From Lepeophtheirus salmonis (lineage: Eukaryota; Arthropoda; Copepoda; Siphonostomatoida; Caligidae), in NCBI RefSeq assembly GCF_016086655.4, contig NC_052135.2, forward strand, positions 52,811,671 to 52,875,670: a stretch of DNA of 64,000 bases, read 5' to 3'. Shown piece after piece: positions 1 through 11,639 of the stretch. The first letter of the stretch is position 1, and the number at the start of each line of letters is the position of its first letter. The notes below the pieces were generated by a model. It had not been told where the DNA came from. It did no database searches and saw only the letters and a list, made by a program, of their open reading frames with translations. The position numbers were made by a program, and so were the translations under genes.

Positions 1-2095
1 AGATAAGAATTCTATCTGAGGTTTTGGGATGATCAGACTTTGTTTGCTCATTACTAGGACTGAATGTGTGAGGTAACTAGTAATTTAGCAAATTTTATTT
101 TATTACAGAGTCTTAGTTTTCAGAAACACCCTCCTATGGAACCATTAAAGTACAAAAAAAGGAATGGTTAATATGAAGTGAATAAATTTTTTTTGTACCC
201 CAGTAAAGATATATTTTAACTTATTATTATATCATGAATTACATACACTGTGGAGGTCAAATTACACCAAAACCTACAATACAACAAAAAAAAAGGAAAT
301 CATAACCCTAAAAGAAATTTTTTCTGCATTTATCCACAATTGGGCATAGTTATAAGGTAATGGCGTTCTAGTAGATGTTAATTTGAAGAAGATAAAATTA
401 ATTTCTTTTTGATTATCCAATATAAAAATATGAAAAATCTTTGTTTTTTAATAATATTTTTAGATTCCAATAAAAAGCACAGAATAAGTCATCTCAAATA
501 TTTCCTATATGCTCTTATTTTAATAAAAAATACTTAGCCGTTACCCTTGATGCCTTTTAAAAGCAAATTAGTTTTTCATTAGTTTTCTCAGACACACTAC
601 CTAGAGAAAAGGTGTTAGTAAGCATTTTGAATTTGATACAAAATTGTTAATGATCAAGCAAAGGGTCCGCCAGTGTCAACTTAGTTTGTGAATGTCCCCA
701 AATATCGTGATAATACCTTATTTGTCTTATTAACTTTGGGTGAACAGTTCTTAAAATTTGATATATGTATATATTATAATATTAATTTAATTTTATATGT
801 ATCAACTATTAAGTAGAAGGATAGTCTTTAGTAGATATTCTTCAATTACTCATCCGGGATATTATTTCATATTTATTGTTGATAAACACTCTATATAGTT
901 TTTGTGAGGATAACTTCCAAGACGGAACGGATTTTGGGCACAATATTAATAAAAATAACTTTGATAGCAATACCAACATCGATTATAGTATCTTATAATT
1001 TATTATCATAATTGAAAAAAGACAAAATAAGGGAAATTACTGCAGCATACGAGGAGACAAGATCATTCCAAACACTGCATTCAGCTAGTACCTCGTGTAA
1101 TTGACATAGTTGTAAAAAAAATATGACCAACTAATTTGTATAAAAATAAAAATAGAAACAATAAAAACGTGGTCATATTGACAACTTGATAAAGGAAATA
1201 AACACAAATCCCATCCCACCGTAACTAATTGAGGATATATGCAAGAATGACACTGTTTTCCATCTTTAAATCCTCTCCGAGTTCAACAAGAACTCAATAA
1301 TCGGTGTTACTTTTCGGCTTTCATGTACTAGCGATGACTTTATAGTTAATTTTTTCTATTTTCAAGAATATAAAAATAATGATAACAGCTTTTGAAAATA
1401 AAAAAATTGTGTTCAGATTGAAACTTAAAAACGTATCTTGTACATTTAAGATAATATTTTTTACAATTATGTATATCAATAAATAGAAATGATATTTTTG
1501 TAGAGAAAAAATACAGTTTACATGTTAGAAAAGGAAAAAAGTTGGTGAGTGTTTTTTTTTTCTTTTTTGTTAATTTAGTAATAGATTGTCGTGGGTGATT
1601 ACCTCTGAAAGAACAATTCTCGCCTATCTTTGTTGTAAATTGTTATATTTATTTGGAGTTATATTATTTTTCTTGCACTAGTACTATTTTAACAGTTGAA
1701 GGTTATGCTTTTTATAGCATATATTTACGTTCTCCTCCCTGAATCGTATAAAAAGCGGCGGAAGTTATAAACAATTTGGGGAAAGGAAATAAACACAAAT
1801 TCTGCTTTATAATCTTGTAAAATCATAGACAGGAATTACTCTTATGTTGATCCTTAATTATACACTTAGTTTTAAACAAGCAGAGTTTTGAGTGTTAAAG
1901 TCGGGAAAAAATACATGACACTTGCAATCCTTGATTATTTAAATAGTAATTTCAAAAATCTAAAATGAAGCCCTTATAAATAATTTAAATAACTTTTTCT
2001 AAAAAATATTTTGAAAGATCATTTTTATGAAAAGCCCGTCAATAAAACGAATATCGGCACATTCGATAAAGAGGGACTCAAAAAGGTAAGACAAA
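1..2095. other. AT-rich intergenic stretch, no gene seen
   Basis: No convincing coding similarity in any frame; stops are dense. The only structure noticed is a direct repeat: a 19-base block (AAAGGAAATAAACACAAAT) occurs at 1191-1209 and again at 1782-1800. Its reverse complement, slightly altered, is at about 6510-6530. This may be a scrap of a dispersed repeat. The rest is homopolymer-rich AT sequence. Confidence 0.5.
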
Positions 2096-2099
2096 AGTT

Positions 2100-2900
2100 A
2101 TTTGTTATTGGCATCTGAACTTAAAGGTGGTCACATTCATTTATCCCAAAACTGAATGTACTGTTCCGACCATTCTTCAGTTTGGCGTCCAGTGTATATG
2201 GGAGCCACTTCTTAACTGGAAAACGAACAAAGGGTTGATTTCAAACCATTGAAGCACCACAGGTTACAAAAAACTCTTGAAATGTAATCATCTTGGTTTA
2301 TACGGAGACCTTCGGACAAAAAAACTAAGGGGAGTTTGTCTACGGAGCTCGAAACTCCGATCCGGGCCATAAGATATCGGCTGTTAATAAGAACAGATAT
2401 GGTTTTATCGTCCAAAGACAAAACATTGGACCTGGACCAAGTCAGATTGTTTCGTCTATGGATTTTTTGGTTCAAATCCCACTTTTTTTCATCGTTGAAA
2501 ACAATTTTCGTTTTTGGCGTACATACTTGTAACAATTCCCGACAATGTCTGACTCTCTTCACTCTGGTACTGTCATTGATGTTTTGACCGTACCGTAAGT
2601 TGTAGGGCATCATCCTTAGGGAAAATTCTACGCGATGACGATGTTGAAATTCTTATTTGATCATCCTTTTTGGACATCGATCCTTTCGGATTCCGATAAA
2701 TCTTAAGTGGAAGTATCTCTATGTTCTTCCGGTGTCGTATGCCTGGGGCGATCGGATCTTGGCATATCATTGACAATTTCCGTCTCGGGGAGGTTCTTAA
2801 TTGTATATTTAATCGAACTTAACCTTATTTTTGAAGATGAAAGTCGATAAATTGAATTGGCGTTTTTCCTTGTCAAAAAAAAAACCAAACTTGGGTTCAT
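2100..2900 (-). pseudogene. mariner-family transposase remnant (M1)
   Basis: Decayed cut-and-paste DNA transposase read on the minus strand through at least three frames. From the 5' end there is an ATG at 2900, then a helix-turn-helix linker ending NDMPRSDRPRHTTPEEHR (about 2765-2710). Next comes a second helix-turn-helix with RNPKGSMSK and RISTSSSRRI (2690-2620). The catalytic core opens with IVFNDEKKWDLNQK, with the first catalytic Asp near 2493. The usual mariner strand-turn-strand follows, with MARIGVSSSVDKLPLVFLSEG (about 2370-2310 in part). After an in-frame stop near 2210 the reading continues as APIYTGRQTEEWSEQYI and FWDK, the segment after the second catalytic Asp. That second Asp and a clean third Asp motif are not readable. 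Known: mariner transposases cut and rejoin DNA at TA sites with a DDD/DDE triad. Inferred: inactive, because of frameshifts and stops. Confidence 0.85.
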
Positions 2901-2919
2901 TCCGTAAGTTGTTCAGGAC

Positions 2920-2956
2920 GACTGAGGGAGTGAAAATTTGTTTCAACCTATTTATA
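2920..2956 (-). promoter_or_regulatory. candidate TATA + Inr core promoter of M1
   Basis: On the minus strand TATAAATAG (2956-2948) is followed by TCAGTC (2925-2920), the arthropod initiator consensus. The Inr adenine (2923) lies about 33 bases downstream of the first T of the TATA box. The transposase ATG (2900) comes some 23 bases after the predicted start. Spacing and strand fit an RNA polymerase II core promoter driving the mariner ORF. No downstream promoter element was seen. In AT-rich DNA a TATA match alone would mean little; the paired Inr at a suitable distance is the argument. Confidence 0.4.
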
Positions 2957-3134
2957 TCTTTTGATGAGGATTGAATCTCTTTTCTATGTGAACCAATCAG
3001 ATTCACCATTGATTGATTTTTGCCGAAATAATGACGATGTAAAATGAGAGGTTCAAAACTTTTGATCAATCTTGTATGTCCCACTGGTGTGTAAGAACAT
3101 AAAAACAAAAAATTAACATGTTCAGTTGTCATCC

Positions 3135-4685
3135 TGACTATTTGAGATATGTTTGTGAGAAGAGATGTTTAGTTGTCGTAATGTTTTATTATATCAGCTG
3201 TGAGAGGAAGAAAATTATCATAAATATCTATCCGTATAAATCAAGGACATATAAGCTGGAATTACAGCAATGTCGATTCTCAATTATACTCCAATTCAAA
3301 CAAGGACTTACAATTAAAGCTCTAGACAAAACCATCATTGTTTCACTCCGTATTTCATAAGCAGCGTTAAAAATATTTGAAATTTGAATATTGCACTCTT
3401 TTGCTATCTGAAAAAAAAGTACCATTTACATTATTATTCTTTTCTTCTTTACCCTTGTTGTGGAGTTAAAAGTAGTGATGAAAATCAGGTGTATTTTGTA
3501 ACTAGCCCTTTTTTTCAGAGTTAATCATCTGAAGAATGAATTCTTTGCTCAAGATGTTGTCATTATTATTTTGCTCCTTAGTAGTGAACTTTCTTTTCTA
3601 CTACATTCAATTATATTCAAAACCTGATTCAATATTCGTGTGTGCTCATAAAAGATTAAAAGTAACCTTGAGGATATGTTGCAGAGCCATAACTGCAAGT
3701 ATATATTGGACTTAGAGTAGATTTGAGGACCAACTTTGGAGTAATTCTTGCCAATGTACTGAATTATTTTTTTCTCCCCCTCTTCCCTTGTCACAGCAGA
3801 TTTTAGCAAATCTAATGAAAGGAAAGACAGCTAAGCTACTCTCCTCCAAAAAAATCTTTCGATTGTCTAGCGTATCATGTTGATTTTCGGTTGCTGTTCT
3901 TTTACGTGACCAAAATACTCAAGATTTTTATCACTAGTGGTCATTGATAGAAATGGAATGGAATTTATTTTTATTTCTCTCATCCCATTGCTATTCGGAG
4001 CTAATATAATAAAGCCTCTTGACCGCCATTCTTCAAATTTTTAGAGTGACCGAACACAAGCACTAGTTATTACTATATACGTAGGTGTTCTCTCTTCAAG
4101 AATTAAGTAATAATGATATCCGCTATGGAAAATAAGAAAAAAACTGTTCAGATTGCCAACTAGAAAACCCCGCTCCCTCTTTTCAGGACATATAGTATTC
4201 ATCTCTGCTAACTTTACACCTGGTATTGATCCTTGCCGTGAATCCCTCATTTGGATGTATTCCACATTGAATTTTTCATAAAGTTCTTTAAACATTACTT
4301 TTTTTTTTGCAAATGCAATTTTGTATAAAATGTATGTATGCAAAACCATGCTATGATAAAATGATAATTCATTACCACTTACATAGAATTTGCAATTAAA
4401 AAAAAGAAAAAAAATATTAACGAGTATTATGATAATTTATAAATGCGGAATTAAAATGCTTCAGCTCATATATAATTTTTTACTCCTCTGAAGATGCAAC
4501 TAACAAATTTGAAAAAAAAACAAAGCACATTTGTGGTGCATCAACATACAAAAAATATTGAAAAAATTAATGAATTAAGATTTTATTTTTGTCCTGTTAA
4601 GATTTTTTTTATAAAATGATAAATAATTTTTAGTGACTTTAGAAATGAAATTTTTTCAAAAAAGAAAAATCCATTAAGATTATTA
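3135..4685. other. no recognised gene; a few short open frames
   Basis: Includes an 80-codon frame (3118-3360, plus) and a 102-codon frame (4041-4349, minus). The latter reads fairly mixed amino acids (MFKELYEKFNVEY, CPEKRERGFLVGN) but matches no family I recognise. Nothing else stands out besides AT-rich sequence. Confidence 0.4.
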
Positions 4686-4689
4686 AAAG

Positions 4690-5425
4690 AGCATTTTGAA
4701 CTTGTCACGAACATTTTTGGCGTTGGATGTTAACTCTGTTCTATACTCAAGAATGTATTGTATTTAGACAAACGTTCAGATCTCCTAGGATCTCCAGCCC
4801 TGATTAAACCAGTGCAGAGACCAACGAGAAGATAAGTGACAAACCAATCTTCTGTCTCACTGGATTTATGAGAAGGCATGGTACCCCAGCCGTTGCTCCT
4901 AACAAGATTGTGGGGATGAATAGATTTAGTAACTGAACCAATTTATTTTCCTTGAAGAGGAGGCAGTTGTAAAATTTATTCTCAGAAGTAATTTCAATAT
5001 GCTTGGGTTATTGACTGTAGGATAATCTCCAACAATCTGAACGTCAGTTTGTGGTGTCAATGAAGTCCATCCCTTCAAACCATCTTGATCCTAGGAATTT
5101 TCAATGCAAATGACGTCATTTCCATTGAAAACGCGTGTGTATGAATCCCTTATACATTCCATCAAGAGCATCGTAAGTAAGCCAATTGGCTTTTTTGGAT
5201 TCATCATTTTTGTAGTCTAAATTATTCTTTCCATTTTTGTAAAATTCCGAAATAGCAATTTTGATCTTTCCAGTGTGTCCTGCCTATTCAATTTCTCCAA
5301 TAAGAAGATCAATAGCCTCATCATTGGCTTGGAAGTTGGGACCAAAGCCACACTCTTTCTAACAGCTTAGGTATCCAAACCGTATTTCTTCTTGATTAAA
5401 AGTAACCAATATTTCATTATCTAGT
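4690..5425 (-). pseudogene. enolase pseudogene (C-terminal half)
   Basis: Minus-strand remnant of the glycolytic enzyme enolase (2-phosphoglycerate to phosphoenolpyruvate). In order: LIKKKYGLDT; ECGFGPNFQANDEAIDLLI; AGHTGKIKIA then SEFYKNGKNNLDYKNDESKK; ANWLTYDAL, MYKGFIH; a garbled DPFDQDDW loop read as DQDGLKGW; DVQIVGDY, the Mg-binding Asp of the GDD motif; YNCLLFKEN, the loop with the active-site Lys; SIHPHNLVRSNGWGTMPSHK, with the active-site His and Ser; SSETEDWF; LCTGLIRAGDPRRSERLSKYN; and a decayed tail. Broken by at least three frameshifts and several stops. A short deletion removes the MDVA block with a metal-binding Asp (about 5245). The Lys of the usual IKTG motif is Arg. Only about the last 230 codons remain. 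No intron is visible across the whole stretch, so a retrocopy is likely, but no clear poly(A) tail or target duplication was found. Identification is secure; processed origin is inference. Confidence 0.9.
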
Positions 5426-6690
5426 TCAACAAATCAAGTTTATATTTGTATAATATAAGTAAACATATCGTAAACAAACAAAATGCGGAAATTTTTGTTG
5501 TTTTGGGGATACCATAGTACACTGTTTAGCCTTGTCCTTAACTGTACTATTGCTACACCCAGTACTAAGATATTGTGTGTCCGAGAAAGAATGCATGTGC
5601 CCGACATTTTAATGTTTTCTAACATACCAATTAAAAAATACTTAAGATTATAATACTATGAATTAAATTTTAAACTTTTTGTCTTTGTCTAAGTTCCAAT
5701 GATTACATTATGATTTTTTTTAATTGAAAGACAAGAAATTAAAATTATAGTATGACATTCTTGCTTTTTTTTTTGTAAAAGTTTGAACTTTGGTAATATA
5801 CTTTTTTTAAAGGTATTTTTTACCGTAAAAAATAAGAATAATACTAATATTTTTTTTTTTTTGCAGTATTTATTACTGATGGGACGATTAAAACAGAATC
5901 GGGAACAAAATGTTAAATATACGTTTCTGTTTCTAATCTATTATTATTTGTTACTAATAATTAAATATTGATTAGTTTTCAAAGTTATGAGGAAAAAAAA
6001 TAGCCCCCCCCCCAAAAAAAAAAAAAAAAAAAAAAATCAGGAATTTTTGCTTTATACTGGAAAATTTACTATTTGAATTTGCTTGAGAACAACTGAGGAT
6101 TTGGGTAATTTTTTCCAAAAAATTTGATATTATATTATATCAACAAGAACAACAACATATTCATGCAAAAAATTGGTTGGAATTACAAAACCAATTACAT
6201 TTTAAGAGTTGTGTAAAGTAAAACTCAAGTATGTGCAAGATTTTTTCTAGGTGGCAATTTGAAGAATGTCATTTATTTTCAATGTTATCATTATTATTAT
6301 TTCTTGAAGAGATAACGTCTAAGTATAAAGTAATCACACGTGTGTGTGTGCACACGAATTTACTGAAGAAGAAATGTGTACTAAATGGTGCGTACGCACT
6401 TTAGTGAACTACCTCAGGATTGGTTGCCGATTTATATGTGCAAATTATTGTGGAATTGAGGATCGACATCTCAGTAATTCTTCCCTATGTACTTGCTAGA
6501 TACAGAGTAGGATTTGTGTTTATTTTCTACCTTTCACGACTGATTGCAGATAAACTGATAGAACACAATTAAGCAGTCCTTCTCCACAACATTTTTCAAA
6601 TTATGAGTGTGAGCAAGTTATTTTTCAATTTCTTTAGTTTTACATATCGACAGGGCATATTTTAAACAATTCTAGATATTTGTTGTAGTA
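5426..6690. other. AT-rich stretch with homopolymer tracts, no gene
   Basis: Contains a run of about ten C followed by about two dozen A (6004-6036), and a palindromic (CA/TG) microsatellite near 6335-6355. The C-run/A-run junction recurs at 58018-58036. The 62-codon frame at 5783-5971 is low-complexity and I give it no function. Confidence 0.5.
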
Positions 6691-6699
6691 AAAGTATAT

Positions 6700-7020
6700 C
6701 CAATATTTTAATGGATAAAAAACTATTTATATTTTTCCTCTTGTCCATCAAAATAGTGATTACATGATATTCAGACTCGACGTTTTCCATTATTGTATCC
6801 ATATTTTCGTCAATTAGCCAATTGGACCGTAATGGACTAAACCAAAATTGCACATGATTGACTGTTAAAGTATTTGGACTATAAACTCTATTCATATTTT
6901 ACGCTGCTTGACTTGCGCTCAATCAATACTTAATCAAACAATTACAAAATTGTCTGAGAAGTTTTTTTAGTACACAATCTTATCTTGTAACGCCGTCTAG
7001 TGTAAGCCGATCGCACTGAT
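6700..7020 (-). pseudogene. mariner 5' fragment A (SETMAR-type transposase N-terminus)
   Basis: Minus-strand fragment. It carries what seems to be the outer end (around 7018, sharing the motif ACACTAGA with copy B) and a short leader. The N-terminal helix-turn-helix follows, read as NMNRVYSPNTLTVNHVQFWF, then VESEYHV. This matches the DNA-binding domain of mariner transposases related to the one fused in SETMAR: Y-GP-TLTVNHVQ-WF, then IVE-DRHVS. Compared with copy B about 78 bases around the initiator ATG are missing. Similarity to the family ends just after the HVS..IAK position, near 6730. The catalytic domain is absent. Confidence 0.75.
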
Positions 7021-7029
7021 ACAACATGA

Positions 7030-8160
7030 AATACACATTACTAAACCATTTAATTGAAAAAAAATAAACTTATGTTTACTATACCTATTATTTTCTTTTT
7101 TACAGTACCAGTTTAGTCTTTTCTTTGTCAAATTCCTCTTAATTTACATACACATATAAAAATGTTGTCTAAAGCCTTTAAAAAAGCCTTTCTTATAGTA
7201 ACTATGTATGGATGCATTCAATAATCATTTTAACATCGAATAGACTTAGTTAATATATTGATTAATAATATAAATAAAATAGTTTATTCTTAATTTACCC
7301 ATTGAATTGAAAAGACATTTTTTTCAAGGTCAATAAATGCATAAAAGCGCAGAAGTTTATATTTGATATTTTGGGCAGTCTATGAAAGTGCGTATTATTT
7401 CTTTTTTATAAATAGAGAGAGAGAGTTTAATTAAATAAAAAAGTCCACTCTGAAGGCCCCTCTACATATATTTATGTGTATAATATGTCAAAACAAGCGA
7501 TGAAAACGATAGGAAAGATCTGCAAAATAGTCTAACAATATTCGTCATATTTATTCCATTAACATTTCCATTAGTTTCAAGTTTTAGACATATATAATTT
7601 TATCAGTAGACAGATCTACAATGGTTGTAAGACAGTCACGATGTGCAGTAAGGTTTATCAATATTACTAGATGAATGAGGCTTCAACTTCAGTATGCAAA
7701 AAATTAATAATAGAAGATTGTTCCAAATATTACCATTAAAGTTGATCTGTTTTTAATCATCAGCAATGGTGTAAATGTGTTCTTGTTAAAAAAGTTCAAA
7801 TATAGAAGCATTTAAGGTTCCAGATTAACATCTTGATAATTTTGAATTAATTGTCAACAAAGCATGATAACTTAAAAAAATATATATGAGATGCGTCAAT
7901 ATAAAAACAATATTGAACAAAAATTAATATAAGAAAAACATCCAACATTTATTTTTTATCAAAGAAATTAATTAACCCATAAAAAAATAGCCTATGCTCT
8001 AGGTCAACGTTTTGTGCCGTAAAAGTTGGTAGGCTCAAGGCAAATGAAAAGCCACAAACACTGCTTCAAGAATTCAAAATGGCCCATCATTAAATTTCAA
8101 TGATATAATAAGTGAACTAAAAAAATCAATAATTTTACCAATACATGTCTTTATTTATGT
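7030..8160. other. spacer between two head-to-head mariner ends, no gene
   Basis: AT-rich with a short GA repeat near 7415-7427. No coding similarity or inverted repeat noticed. It separates the divergent 5' ends of mariner fragments A (minus) and B (plus). Confidence 0.5.
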
Positions 8161-8167
8161 GTATATA

Positions 8168-8570
8168 CTGTTATGCGATCAGTTGACACTAGAATGTCTT
8201 AAAAAGGTAAAATTTCGCGTTAAAAATTTTTTCATACAGTTTTATGATTGTTTGAATGAGTATTGTTTGAGCACATATACAAGATGGAGACCAGCAGAGA
8301 GAAATACTCCATATTATACAGTTTTTCTTCGAACAAGATAAAAATACAAGCCAAGTGGCTGAAAATGTAAATAGCGTTGATGGTCCTGATACTGTAACAG
8401 CCAATCATGCACAACTTTGGGTTTGTCAATTCTGTTCTGTTAATTTTGATGTCGAAAATTTGAATAAAATATTGGAAATCGTCGAGTCCAACATTCATGT
8501 AAGCCCAGTTTTGATTGCCAAGGGGAAAAAGATACAAATAAAATCCAATAATTATAATGAACTACTTATT
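8168..8570 (+). pseudogene. mariner 5' fragment B (SETMAR-type transposase N-terminus)
   Basis: Plus-strand relative of fragment A. The outer end (GCGATCAGTTGACACTAGAA, near 8174) matches the end of A. An ATG at 8284 opens METSREKYSILYSFSSNK. A one-base shift then leads into NTSQVAENVNSVDGPDTVT, ANHAQLWV and NLNKILEIVESNIHVS. Order and spacing fit the mariner helix-turn-helix domain. The recognisable part stops after LIAKGKKI (about 8535), almost the same place as in A, and no catalytic core follows. The frame stays open to 8684 but the rest resembles nothing known. Confidence 0.75.
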
Positions 8571-8689
8571 ACTAACTCTTATATGGATTGCTGCAGCCCA
8601 GTCATGACGACTATCCATCATTCAATATCGATATTTGACGAAGTTATTGTGGGTAAATACGTACTTTTTGCTATGTATTTATGATGTGA

Positions 8690-9495
8690 ACTATAGGAAT
8701 GCAGATCAAATCATTCTTTTGAATAGTATGACGTAATGGAATGACTTGGATTCAATCGGATCATTTGTGTTGTCTTTGCAAAACATTTAATTAATTGTAT
8801 ACATATGTTAGAACGGCGTATCATCATTATAATTTACTAAATCATCGTTTTACTCACGGAATCCAAAATGGGTTGAGCCCTCTCATGCTCTATCAAAGGT
8901 ATATTGGGAGATTCCATGGCTCTACGTTCGTCTTAAAACAACAGATATACATACAAGAAAATGAGTCATAGTACTACTCTTGAAGAAAACAATAGTTTTG
9001 AATAATAAAAAGGGTATTTGTAGCTATTGAAGTGTATTTGTTTGAGTTGCTTTATAAATTATTATATTCAATGGGCTATAACTTTAGAGCTTAGACACTT
9101 CCTTCGGTACCCTGTTTGAGTCAAATTGTTAATTTTGGAGTGTGTTGATGTTAGTAATGAGGAGAATTTATACAATTATGCTGGTACTGTTTTATAAAAT
9201 ATGTGAATATACAGTCATAGCATTTATCCACCACCCAACAATAAAACAATGTCCATTTTTGTTGTTGTATGCACATTAGGGTGTGCTTCGGATTCAATGT
9301 TTTATTTTTGAATGTCTCATCTTTCCATTTGGCTCTTTTCATAATAAAACTTTGTTGGGTAAAATATGTTTAACTTTAATTCATATTTAATAGTGCCTCC
9401 TGCTATTTAATGTTTAGCACTATGTTACAAAACTAGAAAAGGGTTACCCCTAATGTAGTCCTAATAAAATGTACTAGTCCAAAGACAAGTCGGAG
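8690..9495. other. no gene recognised
   Basis: Mixed AT-rich sequence; the 63-codon minus frame (9151-9342) is not recognisable. Confidence 0.45.
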
Positions 9496-9499
9496 AAAT

Positions 9500-9605
9500 T
9501 GACTTTAACATGTTCTTTGGGTTCCAGTTAATAATTAGTAGGTAATAATCTGGTTTCCAAATTCACCCAGGATCCAGCCAAGGACTTCAATACTTTGTGT
9601 AAATA
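9500..9605 (+). mobile_element. solo 3' end of mariner family M8
   Basis: The stretch from TTTGGGTTCCAGTTAATAAT through TTTCCAAATTCACCCAGGAT repeats, with few differences, the sequence just after the M8 transposase at 61630-61700. It is therefore probably a detached terminal segment of that family, with no coding part nearby. Confidence 0.6.
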
Positions 9606-11215
9606 ATAATATATCAGCCTTTTTTTGAGTTACGACAATTTGTCACACATCCCATTAAATAAATAATATAATGTATTACAAAATACTTTATCTACAAAAC
9701 GAACCATTATTTAGTAAAAAAAAATTCTACTTGTTGGTCATGCATTTTAGTTAAAAAAAGTTTCATTTGTGCTTAAAAATAAAAAAGTAATAAAAAGATG
9801 AAAATTTTAAAATTTTAGTCGAAAGTTTAAGATTCAGCCTTGCCCTGGAATATATTTTCACACTTAAAACAGATAGAGAGGTTGAGAGAATGAAAATAAA
9901 ATCATTTAATTTTTAAATACACAATAACAGACACCCTAATATTAATGGATAATTTGTTTTAGGTGGTACAGTTAGTATTAAGTAGATTTGTACTTTATCT
10001 AGGTGGAGTTGAAAATTGGTATCCATGGATTTTAAATCATAAAAAAAAATCAATTTCAAATCCATTTAAAACAATTTTGACACAAAAGTATTTCAGCAAT
10101 TATTTCATGATAAATAATAATTATTATGAACAACAGTTCTTACAAGAAAATCTTCAAGAAAAAGAAGAACAAATCAACAGTTCATTAACAATCAAATCTT
10201 GAGCATTTAAAAAAAAATCCTAATTACGCCCAAACCTTGAAAAACAACCCAATAATGAATGACCCATTGACAATCAAACTACTTCATCCTCCGTTTTAAA
10301 GTCGTGAGCACTTGTAAGAACTTATATATGGTTATTTCTTTAACAAAAGATCGTGTTTTTAGTGATAAAATGTATGGATGGATTCATACACAAGAGGGTT
10401 CTAATTGAACAACAAATTTGTGAGATGAAAAATGTGGTCATTTTACCCTTCATTCATGTCGTGATTTTGTGTCGTTATTAGGATTTCATTTGTGGAAGGA
10501 GCTCTACCAGAAAAACGCCATAAGGATTCATCATTCTGAGACATGAATTATTAATTATAATATTTCAAATATAAAACCTGTTTTATATTTTTATTATTTC
10601 TTCAATGCACTATCTTACTTTATGTAAATTAAAAACTCATCTTTAATATATATAAAATAAATTCCATACGGGCAAATAGTTGCAAAGGCACCCTTGAAGA
10701 GATCTTTTGGAAAAGAATTTAATCCTGTCCTTCAATAAATGTATGCGAGCATTTTTTTTTTTTTTTTTGATTTAGGATAGCTCTGCTGAAGGTAATTATT
10801 ATGTTAAGTTCCCTTACTGGGGGTAATTAGCTATATCATAATTAAAAAAACTCCATAAATAACTATTGCAAAAAAAAAGTAAAAAAAAAAAAAAAAAAAC
10901 AGGATCGAGGAAGTTAAAAAACCGTTAAAATCTTTGATATTTACACAAAATAGATGTATTTATTCTTTTTAAATTTGTAGTTTTGGCAAAATGTGTTCAA
11001 CTCTAAAACTTAAATGTCAGTTGTGAAAAGAGAGCTGTTGGATGGACATGGTTATTTTTTGGGTTTTTTTTTTTTGCAACAACAGTGAAAGGGAATGACT
11101 TTTTGAGTCCAATAAAGCCTCTAAATCAGAAATTCCCTATTTATAAATAATTTTTTGAGAAAATCAGAAATTCACGGTACACATACGGTGGCCATTTTTT
11201 GGGTAAGCTATGTTG
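9606..11215. other. no gene recognised; homopolymer tracts
   Basis: A 79-codon plus frame (9963-10202) follows a pyrimidine-rich TTTTAG that could act as a splice acceptor. Its product is Asn/Gln/Lys-rich at the end and unrecognised. A run of T (10752-10769) and a run of A (10878-10900) are present. Confidence 0.4.
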
Positions 11216-11221
11216 TTTAGT

Positions 11222-11631
11222 GTTGAATAGGTCCTCATTTAGGACCAAGGATGGTGGTCCAGTTCATTCCGGCCCTATCCAGTCCAGCCTCACTAGCCAA
11301 CTTCTTAAAAACGGTGAAATTGATTCTTGTAACGTCATTCAGGGTGTTTTATCTTCTTCTGATTCCTCTTTTATATAAAAGAATACAATATATAACTAAG
11401 TAAAAACACTAAAATATGTTCGTATTATATTGAATTTTAATAATAATTAATAATATTTTTTGCAAGATATGTGCAATTTTCTTAATATACATTTCATGAA
11501 TCTTACTCAAGTTAATAAATTATCCATATTTCTATGAAAAATTCCAAGGACCGATTTCGAGTCCTGAAAGTCCTCAAGACCGTTTCTAAGGTTGGACTGG
11601 ACTTGACCAAATAAATAAGGACCGATACAAC
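11222..11631. mobile_element. short TIR element, family Y (copy Y2)
   Basis: About 410 bases flanked by inverted ends. The left end begins GTTGAATAGGTCC. The right end, reverse-complemented, begins GTTGTATCGGTCCTTATTTA and continues TTTGGTCAAGTCCAG. The match extends outward as TTAGT/ACTAA. The inside is rich in GGACC/GGTCC blocks. No coding capacity. Other copies: 14255-14626, 38520-38785, and split copies near 15.3/16.0 kb and 26.8/27.9 kb. Confidence 0.65.
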
Positions 11632-11639
11632 ACTAATTT

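Noticed and set aside
4041..4349. 102-codon minus frame
   Set aside because: Fairly mixed amino acids but no recognised motif, no repeat copies and no promoter-like context; not enough to call a gene.
9962..10202. 79-codon frame after a TTTTAG acceptor-like site, possible terminal exon
   Set aside because: Composition is AT-driven (Asn/Lys/Tyr), no donor or upstream exon is visible, and no family resemblance; the acceptor-like site is expected by chance in this sequence.
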